From Hallerella sp963629575 (GTDB taxonomy: Bacteria; Fibrobacterota; Fibrobacteria; Fibrobacterales; Fibrobacteraceae): a DNA stretch of 13,539 bases. Below the pieces are notes generated by a model. That model did not search any database and was not told where the DNA came from. It worked only from the letters and a program-made list of their open reading frames with translations. The stretch spans positions 1 to 13,539 of the forward strand of contig CAVGIM010000060.1 in assembly GCA_963629575.1 (NCBI GenBank), written 5' to 3'. A program made the position numbers and the translations under genes. How positions within the stretch are numbered: position 1 is the first letter of the stretch; every line of letters starts with the position of its first letter. Of the stretch, positions 1 to 7,434 are shown one piece after another.

Positions 1-121
1 TGACCGCGCTCCAGGATGATCGCTAGAAGTAAAAGTTCGCTCGGAGTCCCACTCTCCACTCACCACATTCCACTTTCAACTAAGCTCTCAGTTCTAAGCT
101 CTGACCTCCCTCCAGGATGAC
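1..121. repeat. 20-bp direct repeat, two copies (1-20 and 102-121)
   Basis: The two copies match at 17 of 20 positions and share the core CTCCAGGATGA (9-19 and 110-120). On the minus strand the core reads TCATCCTGGAG. The first copy begins at the window edge, so its true left boundary is unknown. The second copy overlaps the end of the 25-bp repeat by three bases. Dispersed intergenic repeats with a 'TCATCC' core are common in several phyla, but I cannot say from this window whether this is one. Confidence 0.6.
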
Positions 122-276
122 CGTTTATCGTGCAAGGCTTTGCAGATCGCTTAGCGAGCACTCCACTCTTCACACTCCACACTCCACTCTTCATTCTTAA
201 CCTTCCCTTCAAACAACTAATTCCTGTTTCCTGGTTTCTATCAACTATTCACTAAGCTCTCGGCTCTAAGTTCTGA
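80..276. repeat. 25-bp direct repeat, two copies (80-104 and 252-276)
   Basis: The copies at 80-104 and 252-276 agree at 22 of 25 positions. Each is built from smaller words of the pattern 'TAAGCTCT ... TCTAAGCTCTGA', so the unit itself looks internally repetitive. It has no coding potential that I can see. Its role is unknown. Confidence 0.65.
159..193. repeat. 14-bp exact direct repeat with 21-bp period
   Basis: CACTCCACTCTTCA occurs exactly at 159-172 and again at 180-193. Related ACTCCACT/CCACTCTCCACT words occur at about 49-80. This is a short tandem, simple-sequence pattern rather than a CRISPR: there are only two units and the spacer is itself repeat-like. Confidence 0.65.
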
Positions 277-287
277 AGCAAGCCGCT

Positions 288-326
288 AAATTCCGCTTCG
301 CAGGCGGTCTTTCGGGCCTGGAATTT
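288..326 (+). promoter_or_regulatory. Possible stem in the lysS leader
   Basis: AAATTCC at 288-294 is complementary to GGAATTT at 320-326, and inside it CAGGC (301-305) can pair with GCCTG (316-320). The arms are short and the two pairings share base 320, so they cannot both form fully. The element lies 39 bases before the lysS start. It could be a leader structure, an end of an upstream transcript, or chance. It does not resemble a T-box or lysine riboswitch. Confidence 0.25.
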
Positions 327-365
327 CTATCTTTTTCGTGAAAACTTTTTACAGGATTCTCTAAC

Positions 366-1865
366 ATGCAAGACATGAACGATCAGGTACAGGCGCGGCT
401 CGACAAACTGGGAAAATTCAAGGAGATGGGGGTAAACCCGTATCCGCACAAATTCAATCGCACGCATACGTCCGAAATGCTCCGCGCGCAAAAGGACGAG
501 CTTCTGAAATCCGGCGAAAAAATTTCGTTTGCGGGGCGCGTCGTCCGCTACAACCGCAAGGGAAAGCTCTGCTTCATGCACCTGAAGGACCGCTACGGGC
601 GTCTGCAGATCGTCTGCGCGAAGGACATCATCGGCGAACAGGATTACGAAATCGTCAAGATGACTGACTTCGGGGATTTCCTCGGGGTCGAAGGGACGAT
701 GATGGAGACGAAGACGGGGGAATATTCCGTCAAGGCCGAGCGAGTTGTGATGCTTTCTAAAGCGGTGCGCCCGCTGCCCGTTCCGAAGGAAATCATCGAC
801 GATAACGGCAACAAGAAGGTTTTCAACGAGTTTAAAGATGTCGATTCGCGTTACCGCGAGCGTTACATCGACATGGCTCTGAACGACGACGTCCGCGACG
901 TTTTTCTCAAGCGGAGCCGTATCCTGCAGGCGATTCGGGAATACCTTCTCGAAAACAAGTTCATCGAAGTGGAAACTCCGACGCTGCAGCCGATTTACGG
1001 CGGAGCGAACGCAAAGCCTTTCACCACGCACCACAACGCGGCGGACATGACGCTCTACCTGCGCGTCGCCCCGGAACTTTATTTGAAGCGTTGCATCGTC
1101 GGCGGCATGGAACGCGTTTTCGAATTCAGCAAGAATTTCCGGAACGAAGGCATGGACCGCACGCACAGCCCGGAATTTACGGGGCTTGAATTTTACCAGG
1201 CGTATGCGGACTACAACGACATGATGGTTCACTTCGAAAACATCTACGAGCGGGCCGCGATTGCCGCGAACGGTACGACGAAGGTGAACTACCAGGGGAC
1301 GGAAATCGATTTCAAGGCGCCGTGGCCGCGCATTTCCATGTATGACGCCCTGAAGCAGTATGCCGGATACGACGTGAAGTCCATGTCGGACGAGGATCTC
1401 AAGGCGGAACTGAAACGGCTTGGGGCGACGATGGACGGCGAATGGAGCCGTGGGCGCGCGATCATCGAGCTTTTCGAGTTCACGGTGGAAAAGAAGCTCG
1501 TCCAGCCGACATTCATCAAGGACATGCCGAAGGAAAGCACGCCGCTCTGCAAAAGCCATCGCGAGGATGCCGATTTGATCGAACAGTTCGAACCGTATGC
1601 GAACGGCTGGGAACTGGGAAACGCCTACACGGAGTTGAACGATCCGATTCGACAGCGCGCGCTTCTCGAAGACCAGGTCCGTCGCGGTCGCGGCGGCGAA
1701 GGCGAAACGCATCCGATGGACGAGAACTTTATCCACGCGGTGGAGTCGGGACTTCCTCCGACCGGCGGTGTCGGCTTCGGGATCGATCGCATGGTGATGC
1801 TTCTCACGAACCAGCAGACCATCCGCGATGTCATTCTCTTCCCGCTGATGAAACCGGAAAACTAG
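366..1865 (+). CDS. lysS: Lysine--tRNA ligase, class II (LysRS)
   Basis: Charges tRNA-Lys with lysine in the cytoplasm, using ATP. The protein has 499 residues, a usual length for the bacterial class II enzyme. An N-terminal OB-fold anticodon-binding domain is recognisable at about residues 53-110 (ISFAGRVVRYNRKGK...FMHLKDRYG). The catalytic domain carries class II motif 2, FRNEGMDRTHSPEFTGLE (258-275), and motif 3, GVGFGIDRMVMLL (468-480), followed by the typical LysRS ending IRDVILFPLMKP. The chosen ATG at 366 has AGGA about 9 bases upstream; an in-frame ATG at 375 is a possible alternative. A short hairpin follows the stop before lolC, so lysS may be transcribed separately from, or only partly coupled to, the genes downstream. 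No missing motif was seen. Confidence 0.96.
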   Translation: MQDMNDQVQARLDKLGKFKEMGVNPYPHKFNRTHTSEMLRAQKDELLKSGEKISFAGRVVRYNRKGKLCFMHLKDRYGRLQIVCAKDIIGEQDYEIVKMTDFGDFLGVEGTMMETKTGEYSVKAERVVMLSKAVRPLPVPKEIIDDNGNKKVFNEFKDVDSRYRERYIDMALNDDVRDVFLKRSRILQAIREYLLENKFIEVETPTLQPIYGGANAKPFTTHHNAADMTLYLRVAPELYLKRCIVGGMERVFEFSKNFRNEGMDRTHSPEFTGLEFYQAYADYNDMMVHFENIYERAAIAANGTTKVNYQGTEIDFKAPWPRISMYDALKQYAGYDVKSMSDEDLKAELKRLGATMDGEWSRGRAIIELFEFTVEKKLVQPTFIKDMPKESTPLCKSHREDADLIEQFEPYANGWELGNAYTELNDPIRQRALLEDQVRRGRGGEGETHPMDENFIHAVESGLPPTGGVGFGIDRMVMLLTNQQTIRDVILFPLMKPEN

Positions 1866-1873
1866 TCTTGGCA

Positions 1874-1902
1874 AAATGCCGGAGACTTACCTTTCGGCAT
1901 TT
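1874..1902 (+). terminator. Hairpin between lysS and lolC, possible weak terminator or attenuator
   Basis: AAATGCCG (1874-1881) and CGGCATTT (1895-1902) form a perfect 8-bp inverted repeat with a 13-base loop. An A-run precedes it and a short T-rich stretch (TTCCTTTC) follows, but there is no long U-tract. It lies 8 bases after the lysS stop and 14 bases before the lolC start. It could be a leaky terminator that separates lysS from the lol genes, or an RNA-processing or stability element. Confidence 0.45.
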
Positions 1903-1916
1903 CCTTTCGGAGTCCT

Positions 1917-3164
1917 ATGAACAAGTTAGAATGGCTTATCGCCTGGCGGTATCTGGGCGCGCAGCGCAAGAGCCTCTTCATTTCGCTGATAGGCATTTTC
2001 AGTATGCTCGGCGTGAGCATTGGCGTATTCGCGATGATTGTCGCGCTTTCGGCGGTAAACGGCTTCGAAAAGGAAGTCACCGCGCAGATGATAGGCAAGG
2101 ACGCGCACTTCGAAATGTACGCTTACCACGGCGATCCGATCGAAGACTACGATTCGCTCGCTTTTCGCGTCATGGCGAACGATTCGGACGTGGTCGCCAG
2201 CGCGCCTTTCATCATCTACAAGACGGGCATCAGCTCGAAAAAGGTAAACGACGGCATCGTCCTCTATGGAATCGACACGGAACGCTCGGCGAAGGTGACG
2301 AACCTTTCGGAAAACATCGTGAGCGGCAAGTATTCGCTCGACAGCCTCCCCGACGCAATGGGAGAACTTCGTCCCGCGGTCATTCTGGGCGTTTCGCTTG
2401 CGAACCGGCTGCGCGTACTCGTGGGCGATAAAATCATCATCCAGACGTTCCAGAGCACGGAATCCGCGCTTTCTTCGGGCGGTCCCAAGATCCTTTCGTG
2501 CGTCGTGTCCGGGATTTTTGAAACGGGCATGTATGAATACGACGGGAACATCGCCTATATAGGAATTCCCGAGGCGCAGAAGCTTCTTTCGATGGGCGAC
2601 GCCGTTTCGGGTGTCCAGTTTCGCGTCAAGGACCAGTGGAAGGCGGAAGAAAGCGTTTCCCGGGCGGGCTCTGTCGTCGGCTATCCGTATTACTTCATCG
2701 ACTGGAAGACAAAAAATGTCACGCTCCTCAAGTGGATGAATTACGAAAAGTTCATCGTCGCGGCGATCATCTGTCTCATCATTCTCGTCGCGGCGTTCAA
2801 CATCATCAGCTCGCTCATCATGGTCGTGACGGACAAGACAAAGGAAATCGGTATTCTCCGCAGCATGGGCCTTTCGAAGAGCGGCATCATGCGGGTCTTC
2901 ATGCTGATGGGGTCCTTTATCGGAGTCGGCGGAACGCTTCTCGGCGGGACAATCGGGCTTGTCCTCTGCGCGCTCCAGCAGGCGTATCACTTTGTAAAGC
3001 TTCCCGGCGACGTGTATGTGCTCCCCTATTTTCCGGTGCTGATCGAGCCTCTCGACGTAGTCCTGGTCTTTGCCTGCGGAATTTTCCTCTGTACGCTTTC
3101 GACGCTGCTTCCGGCCTGGAAGGCTTCAAAACTCGATCCTGTGGGAGCGATTCGCCATGAATGA
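1917..3164 (+). CDS. lolC: LolC/LolE-type lipoprotein-releasing ABC permease
   Basis: Inner-membrane permease (415 residues) of the FtsX/MacB superfamily. With LolD it is expected to extract lipoproteins from the inner membrane for delivery to the outer membrane. The layout fits LolC/E: TM1 at about residues 20-47, a large periplasmic domain at about 50-275 containing the family-like segment GIFETGMYEYDGNIAY, then TM2 (279-303), TM3 (327-353) and TM4 (381-399). The cytoplasmic segment TDKTKEIGILRSMGLSK (305-321) is the coupling region that contacts the ATPase. GGAG lies only 4 bases before the ATG. The 3' end overlaps lolD by 8 bases. Only one permease gene is present here, so the complex may be a homodimer, or a second permease may be encoded elsewhere. 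C versus E cannot be told from sequence alone. Confidence 0.88.
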   Translation: MNKLEWLIAWRYLGAQRKSLFISLIGIFSMLGVSIGVFAMIVALSAVNGFEKEVTAQMIGKDAHFEMYAYHGDPIEDYDSLAFRVMANDSDVVASAPFIIYKTGISSKKVNDGIVLYGIDTERSAKVTNLSENIVSGKYSLDSLPDAMGELRPAVILGVSLANRLRVLVGDKIIIQTFQSTESALSSGGPKILSCVVSGIFETGMYEYDGNIAYIGIPEAQKLLSMGDAVSGVQFRVKDQWKAEESVSRAGSVVGYPYYFIDWKTKNVTLLKWMNYEKFIVAAIICLIILVAAFNIISSLIMVVTDKTKEIGILRSMGLSKSGIMRVFMLMGSFIGVGGTLLGGTIGLVLCALQQAYHFVKLPGDVYVLPYFPVLIEPLDVVLVFACGIFLCTLSTLLPAWKASKLDPVGAIRHE

Positions 3165-3858
3165 AATCTTGCTCGAAACAAAGGCGCTTACCCGGGTCTT
3201 TGCGGAAACGGGTGAACGTCTCGAAATCCTGAAAGGCGTCGATTTTACCCTTGCGGCGCACGATTTCTGCGTGCTGACCGGAGCTTCGGGATCGGGAAAA
3301 TCCACGTTCCTGAATCTCGTCGGCGCACTCGATACACCGACATCCGGAGAAATCCTCTTTGAAGGGAAAAGCCTTGGGAAAATGTCCGCTGCGGAAAAGG
3401 ACGCCTACCATTCGAAAAAAGTCGGCTTCGTTTTCCAGTTTCACCATCTGCTTGCGGAATTCACCGCCATCGAGAACGTCTGTGTCCCGGCGAGAATCCT
3501 GAATCCGCATGGTTCGCTTTCGGAAATTCGCGAGCGAGCGGAAGAGCTTCTTTCGGCGGTCGGCCTAAAGGATCGGATGAAGCACCTGCCTCGCGAACTT
3601 TCCGGCGGAGAGAGGCAGCGCGTCGCCGTCGCACGGGCCTTGATGAACCGACCGGACATTCTTCTTGCCGACGAACCCAGCGGAAACCTCGACGAAAAGA
3701 ACGCCCGGATGCTCAACGAACTTTTCAAGCAAATTAACGAAGACTACAGACAGACTCTGCTGGTCGTGACCCACGACGAACGCATGGCGGAATACGCTTC
3801 TTGTCGCGTACACATGCACGGCGGAAAAATAGTCCCATTTTCAAAGGAGGCTTCCTGA
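3157..3858 (+). CDS. lolD: LolD-type ABC transporter ATPase
   Basis: Cytoplasmic ATPase (233 residues) that powers the adjacent LolC-type permease. All ABC motifs are present: Walker A GASGSGKST (42-50), Q-loop Q94 in VFQFHH, signature LSGGERQ (148-154), Walker B ILLADE (168-173) with catalytic E173, D-loop NLDE (177-180) and H-loop H206 (VVTHDE). The GxLDxPTSGEI segment after Walker A is typical of the LolD/MacB subfamily. The ATG at 3157 was chosen because GGGAG (3143-3147) sits 9 bases upstream and because family members begin close to this point. A longer in-frame start at 3070 would run through the lolC reading frame and is unlikely. The start overlaps lolC by 8 bases and the stop overlaps the clpC start (TGATG), indicating translational coupling. 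Confidence 0.9.
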   Translation: MNEILLETKALTRVFAETGERLEILKGVDFTLAAHDFCVLTGASGSGKSTFLNLVGALDTPTSGEILFEGKSLGKMSAAEKDAYHSKKVGFVFQFHHLLAEFTAIENVCVPARILNPHGSLSEIRERAEELLSAVGLKDRMKHLPRELSGGERQRVAVARALMNRPDILLADEPSGNLDEKNARMLNELFKQINEDYRQTLLVVTHDERMAEYASCRVHMHGGKIVPFSKEAS

Positions 3859-3860
3859 TG
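3843..3860 (+). promoter_or_regulatory. Strong clpC Shine-Dalgarno inside a small hairpin
   Basis: AAAGGAGG (3843-3850) lies 7 bases before the ATG at 3858 and fixes the clpC start. AGGA (3845-3848) can pair with TCCT (3853-3856) across a four-base loop, so the site could be partly masked unless ribosomes finishing lolD open it. The pairing is short, and the effect is inferred only. Confidence 0.5.
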
Positions 3861-6350
3861 CCTGGTCGCTTTACGGATCGAGTGAAGAAGGTTTTGCAAT
3901 ATGCGCGGGACGAGGCGCGCCGCCTGAATTCGGAACATGTCGGTACGGAACACTTGCTGCTCGGCATCGTTCGCGAAGGCGCTGGAGTCGCCGCGGCCGC
4001 TCTGAAAATGCTCGGCGTGGATCTGGAAAACCTCGCCCAGGGCGTAGAACGCTCCATATCGGGAAACGGCGGCATGATGACCATCGGAACCCAGGTAACG
4101 TTTTCTGACCATGCGAAGAACGTTTTGCAAGCCTCCGCTGCCGAAGCCCAGATGCTCGACGACAACTACATCGGCACGGAACACGTTCTTCTTTCCCTCC
4201 TGAAAATCGCCGAATGCCAGGCCGCTGCCGCGCTTACCGCCGCGGGAGTCGAATACACGACGCTCCGACAGGCGATAGAAAACGTCAAGGAGGAATCCCG
4301 TCCGCAACGGATGGATTCGAGCATCCAGAATTTCGCACCGCGCCGACCGGACCGCGAAAGCAAGTCCAAGACGCCGATTCTCGACCATTTCGGACGCGAT
4401 CTCACAGCCCTCGCCCGCCAGGGAAAGCTCGACCCGATCATCGGCCGCTCCGCGGAAATCGAGCGACTGATCCAGGTTCTCTGTAGGCGCAAGAAGAACA
4501 ATCCGGTTCTCATCGGGGAACCCGGTGTCGGAAAGACCGCCATCGTGGAAGGCCTCGCGCAGAAAATCGTCGAAAAGAAAATTCCCGAGATTCTCGAAAA
4601 CAAGCGCGTCATCACGCTCGATGTCGCGGCGATGGTCGCAGGCACCAAGTACCGCGGCCAATTCGAGGAACGCTTGAAAGCCCTGATCATGGAGCTCCAG
4701 AGAAACGAGAGCGCGGTCATCCTCTTTATCGACGAACTGCACACGATCGTGGGAGCGGGCGGGTCGGAAGGAAGCCTCGACGCATCGAACATTTTCAAGC
4801 CGGCGCTTGCCCGTGGCGAACTCCAGTGCATCGGAGCGACGACGGTCGATGAATACCGAAAGTATATCGAAAAGGACGCCGCTCTCGAACGCCGATTCCA
4901 GAAGATTCTCGTGAATCCGCCGACGGTCGAGGAATCCGTCATCATTCTAAATGGGCTTGTCGATCGCTACGAAAGGCACCACAAGGTAAGGTACACGCCG
5001 GAAGCGATTCGCGCCGCGGTCGTCCTGGGAGACCGCTACCTTTCGGAGCGCTTTCTGCCGGACAAGGCTATCGACGTGATCGACGAAGCGGGCGCAAGAA
5101 AGCGACTGGAAAGCATGGCCGTGCCACCGGAACTCCGCGACATGGAAGCGAAACTCGCCGAGACGCTAGCCAAAAAGGACGAAGCGCTTCGCACGGAAAA
5201 GTTCGAGGACGCGGCAAAATGCCGCGACGCCTCGGAAGAGCTCCAAAAGAAAATCGCGGAAGTCAAGGACGGCTGGCTCGAAAAGCGCAAGACGGAATGC
5301 CTGGTCGTCGATGAGGACGTCATCCGCGACGTGATAAGCAAGATGACGGGGATTCCCATTTCGCGTCTCGCCGGCGAAGAGACAAAAAAGCTCCTGGACC
5401 TCGACAAGGAAATCAAGCAGCGGATCATCGGGCAGGACAGGGCGGTCGATGCCGTCGCGCGTTCCATTCGGCGTTCCCGGGCGGGAATCCGCGACACGTG
5501 CAGACCAATGGGCAGCTTCCTCTTCCTCGGACCGACCGGTGTCGGCAAAACGGAACTCGCCAAGGTTCTTTCGCTCTCCCTCTTCGGTTCCGAAGACTCG
5601 ATGATTCGAATCGACATGAGCGAATACATGGAAAAGCACAGCATTTCCCGTCTGATCGGAGCGCCTCCGGGATATGTCGGCTACGAAGAAGGCGGTGGAC
5701 AGTTGACGGAAAAAGTCCGCAAGCGTCCGTATTCCGTGGTTCTTCTCGACGAAATCGAAAAGGCACATCCCGATGTCTATAACCTGCTCCTCCAGATTCT
5801 CGACGACGGGCAGCTCACGGACAGCTTCGGGCGAAAGATCAATTTCAAGAACGCGATTATCATCATGACCTCGAATGTCGGAGCGCGCGAAGTCAAGCAC
5901 AGCTCGGGCATGGGCTTTACAAAGCTCTCGGAAAGCGACGATTTCGAACGGATGGAAGCGACGATTCGGGAAGAGGCAAAAAACGTCTTCTCCCCGGAAT
6001 TCCTGAACCGCATCGACGACCAGATCGTATTCCGCAGCCTGAACAAGTCGGACCTTATCCGAATAGTCGATATTCTCCTGGGCAACGTCCAGAAGAACCT
6101 TTCGGAACGCGGCATTTTGCTCGAATTTACCGAAAAGGCGAAAGAGGTTATCGCGGAACACGGATACGACCCGGCTCTCGGCGCAAGGCCGCTCCGCAGA
6201 AGCATCCAGCAACTGGTGGAAGACGAACTTTCCGAAGGACTTCTTCTCGGGAACTTTACGGATTTCTCGACGATCGGAATCGACGCGTCTCCCGACGGAA
6301 AGAAGCTCGTTTTCCAAAAAGAAGATTTGCCGGGAAAAGACCGGCAATAA
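3858..6350 (+). CDS. clpC: ClpC-type AAA+ unfoldase, ATPase subunit of a Clp protease
   Basis: Hexameric ATP-driven unfoldase (830 residues) that feeds substrates to ClpP in the cytoplasm. Visible domains are: a duplicated Clp N domain at about 1-145 (FTDRVKKVLQYARDEARR; EHVGTEHLLLGI); AAA1 with Walker A GEPGVGKT (220-227) and Walker B VILFIDE (about 286-292); a UVR-type middle motif, EKFEDAAKCRDASEELQKKI, at about 447-466; AAA2 with Walker A GPTGVGKT (558-565); and the C-terminal D2-small domain starting near 740. The tripeptide M685-G686-F687 in SSGMGFTK lies where ClpP-docking loops (IGF, LGF, VGF) sit. The UVR motif and the lack of the long ClpB middle coiled coil favour ClpC over ClpB. 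The start is set by the strong ribosome binding site listed separately. The stop overlaps the bioB ribosome binding site. No mcsA, mcsB or ctsR gene is adjacent. Confidence 0.93.
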   Translation: MPGRFTDRVKKVLQYARDEARRLNSEHVGTEHLLLGIVREGAGVAAAALKMLGVDLENLAQGVERSISGNGGMMTIGTQVTFSDHAKNVLQASAAEAQMLDDNYIGTEHVLLSLLKIAECQAAAALTAAGVEYTTLRQAIENVKEESRPQRMDSSIQNFAPRRPDRESKSKTPILDHFGRDLTALARQGKLDPIIGRSAEIERLIQVLCRRKKNNPVLIGEPGVGKTAIVEGLAQKIVEKKIPEILENKRVITLDVAAMVAGTKYRGQFEERLKALIMELQRNESAVILFIDELHTIVGAGGSEGSLDASNIFKPALARGELQCIGATTVDEYRKYIEKDAALERRFQKILVNPPTVEESVIILNGLVDRYERHHKVRYTPEAIRAAVVLGDRYLSERFLPDKAIDVIDEAGARKRLESMAVPPELRDMEAKLAETLAKKDEALRTEKFEDAAKCRDASEELQKKIAEVKDGWLEKRKTECLVVDEDVIRDVISKMTGIPISRLAGEETKKLLDLDKEIKQRIIGQDRAVDAVARSIRRSRAGIRDTCRPMGSFLFLGPTGVGKTELAKVLSLSLFGSEDSMIRIDMSEYMEKHSISRLIGAPPGYVGYEEGGGQLTEKVRKRPYSVVLLDEIEKAHPDVYNLLLQILDDGQLTDSFGRKINFKNAIIIMTSNVGAREVKHSSGMGFTKLSESDDFERMEATIREEAKNVFSPEFLNRIDDQIVFRSLNKSDLIRIVDILLGNVQKNLSERGILLEFTEKAKEVIAEHGYDPALGARPLRRSIQQLVEDELSEGLLLGNFTDFSTIGIDASPDGKKLVFQKEDLPGKDRQ

Positions 6351-6361
6351 GGAGCGATTCT

Positions 6362-7366
6362 ATGGCAAAGACGGATCTCTTGGAACTTGCCCAGCGGATT
6401 ATCGACGGCCACCGCATCCAGCGCGGCGACGACCTCTCGTTTTTTCTCGACGGCGATCTCGAAGAGCTAGAAAAAGGCGCGGGCTGGATCCAGAAGCACT
6501 TTCGGCGCAATCACGTCGATCTGTGCACAATCATCAACGGTCGCAGCGGTCGCTGTCCCGAAAACTGCAAATACTGCGCCCAGTCGGCCCACAACAAGAC
6601 CGGCTGCGAGGAATATCCGTTTCTCCCCAAGGAGAGAATTCTCGCCGAAGCGACCCGCAACGCCCAGGCGGGCGTAAACCGCTTTGCGATTGTCACCGCG
6701 GGACGCGCCCTGACGGGAAAGGATTTCGACGCCGCGATCGAGGCGTTCGAGGAAATGCACCGCACGCTCAAGATAGGCCTCTGCGCGAGCATGGGATTCC
6801 TTTCGAAAGAGCAGCTTCACCGTCTGCACCAGGCGGGCGTCACCAGCTACCACCACAATATCGAAACGAGCCGTCGCAACTTCCCGAACATCTGTACGAC
6901 GCACACCTACGAGGACAAGATCAACGAAATCAAGATGGTGAAGGAAGAAGGCCTGTGCATCTGTTCCGGGGGTATCATCGGAATGGGCGAAACGTGGGAA
7001 GACAGGCTCGACATGGCGATAAGCCTCGCCGAGCTCGAAGTCTATTCGATTCCCATCAACGCCCTGATGCCGATTCCCGGTTCCCCGCTAGAGCACCTGA
7101 AGCAGATTTCCGCCGAAGAACTGATGCGGACGATAGCCTTTTTCCGCTACATCAATCCCGAAGCGAACATCCGCCTTGCCGCCGGCCGAAAGATCATGGC
7201 GGACTTTGGCGCAAAGGCGTTCCTTTCCGGAGCGAGCGCAAGCATCACCGGAGACATGCTCACGACCAGCGGAACGACGATTCGCGGCGATTTCGAAATT
7301 CTCGAAAGGCTCGGACTTTCCAACGCGGGGCCGAACGATTTCGACGTTTCGACATGCGGAACCTGA
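6362..7366 (+). CDS. bioB: Biotin synthase, atypical auxiliary-cluster cysteine set
   Basis: Radical-SAM enzyme (334 residues) that inserts sulfur into dethiobiotin to form biotin. The SAM-binding 4Fe-4S motif is C65-x3-C69-x2-C72 (RCPENCKYCAQS). Other family segments are GLCASMGFLSKEQ (139-151), YHHNIETS (163-170), CSGGIIGMGET (201-211), PINALMPIPGSPLE (231-244) and IRLAAGRK (270-277). Against E. coli BioB as I recall it, the auxiliary 2Fe-2S ligands align as follows: Cys97 to A109 (NRFAIVTAGR), Cys128 to C141, Cys188 to C201 and Arg260 to R271. One ligand is therefore missing, while extra cysteines C55, C82, C178 and C199 are present. This suggests the anaerobe-type enzyme reported to use a 4Fe-5S auxiliary cluster. 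AAGGAG lies 7 bases before the ATG and overlaps the clpC stop, leaving an 11-bp gap. No other bio gene is in the window. Confidence 0.95.
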   Translation: MAKTDLLELAQRIIDGHRIQRGDDLSFFLDGDLEELEKGAGWIQKHFRRNHVDLCTIINGRSGRCPENCKYCAQSAHNKTGCEEYPFLPKERILAEATRNAQAGVNRFAIVTAGRALTGKDFDAAIEAFEEMHRTLKIGLCASMGFLSKEQLHRLHQAGVTSYHHNIETSRRNFPNICTTHTYEDKINEIKMVKEEGLCICSGGIIGMGETWEDRLDMAISLAELEVYSIPINALMPIPGSPLEHLKQISAEELMRTIAFFRYINPEANIRLAAGRKIMADFGAKAFLSGASASITGDMLTTSGTTIRGDFEILERLGLSNAGPNDFDVSTCGT

Positions 7367-7392
7367 AGCGTTTCGAAACATTTCAAACGCAA

Positions 7393-7416
7393 AAAGCCTC
7401 GCGAACGCGAGGCTTT
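7393..7416. terminator. Bidirectional intrinsic terminator between bioB and asd
   Basis: A perfect 10-bp stem, AAAGCCTCGC (7393-7402) with GCGAGGCTTT (7407-7416), encloses a four-base GAAC loop. On the plus strand it is followed by TTT-GATTTTTG, and on the minus strand by a run of T from the A-tract at 7391-7395. It lies between the convergent ends of bioB (+) and asd (-) and should terminate both transcripts. The outer bases CGCAAAAA/TTTTTGCG (7388-7395 region and 7419-7426) extend the symmetry. Confidence 0.9.
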
Positions 7417-7434
7417 GATTTTTGCGAAAAGTGC

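Larger units (their letters stand above)
1..365. other. Non-coding region with pyrimidine-rich direct repeats upstream of lysS
   Basis: No convincing coding frame is visible here. The plus strand is mostly C and T, with recurring words such as ACTCCACT, CACTCTTCA and TAAGCTCT. Three repeat families can be seen and are listed separately. The base composition and word use differ sharply from the GC-leaning genes that follow. I could not identify a confident -35/-10 pair for lysS. The last 75 bases contain a possible stem (288-326) and the lysS ribosome binding site. The sequence could be decayed or expanding intergenic repeat DNA; a small RNA cannot be excluded. Confidence 0.7.

Noticed and set aside
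1..280. CRISPR array in the left repeats
   Set aside because: Copies are few, imperfect and unevenly spaced, the intervening DNA is itself repeat-like, and no cas gene is present.
281..365. T-box or lysine riboswitch ahead of lysS
   Set aside because: The leader is short, the stems are weak, and no T-box or lysine-riboswitch core could be recognised.
327..1874. Long open frame on the minus strand opposite lysS (515 codons)
   Set aside because: The translation is rich in Arg, His, Phe and Val with no domain I recognise. It mirrors lysS, whose motifs are complete. GC-biased codons in a real gene often leave the opposite strand open.
3070..3156. Longer N-terminus for LolD starting at 3070
   Set aside because: It would add 29 residues that overlap the lolC frame and have no homology I recognise. 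The ATG at 3157 has a good ribosome binding site.
3801..3857. Longer N-terminus for ClpC starting at 3801
   Set aside because: The ATG at 3858 has AAAGGAGG at ideal spacing and begins directly at the Clp N domain.
1926..6347. Long minus-strand frames opposite lolC and clpC (for example 1926-2990, 3744-4742, 5166-6347)
   Set aside because: Same reason: the translations are basic and of low information, and the plus-strand genes carry full catalytic motifs.
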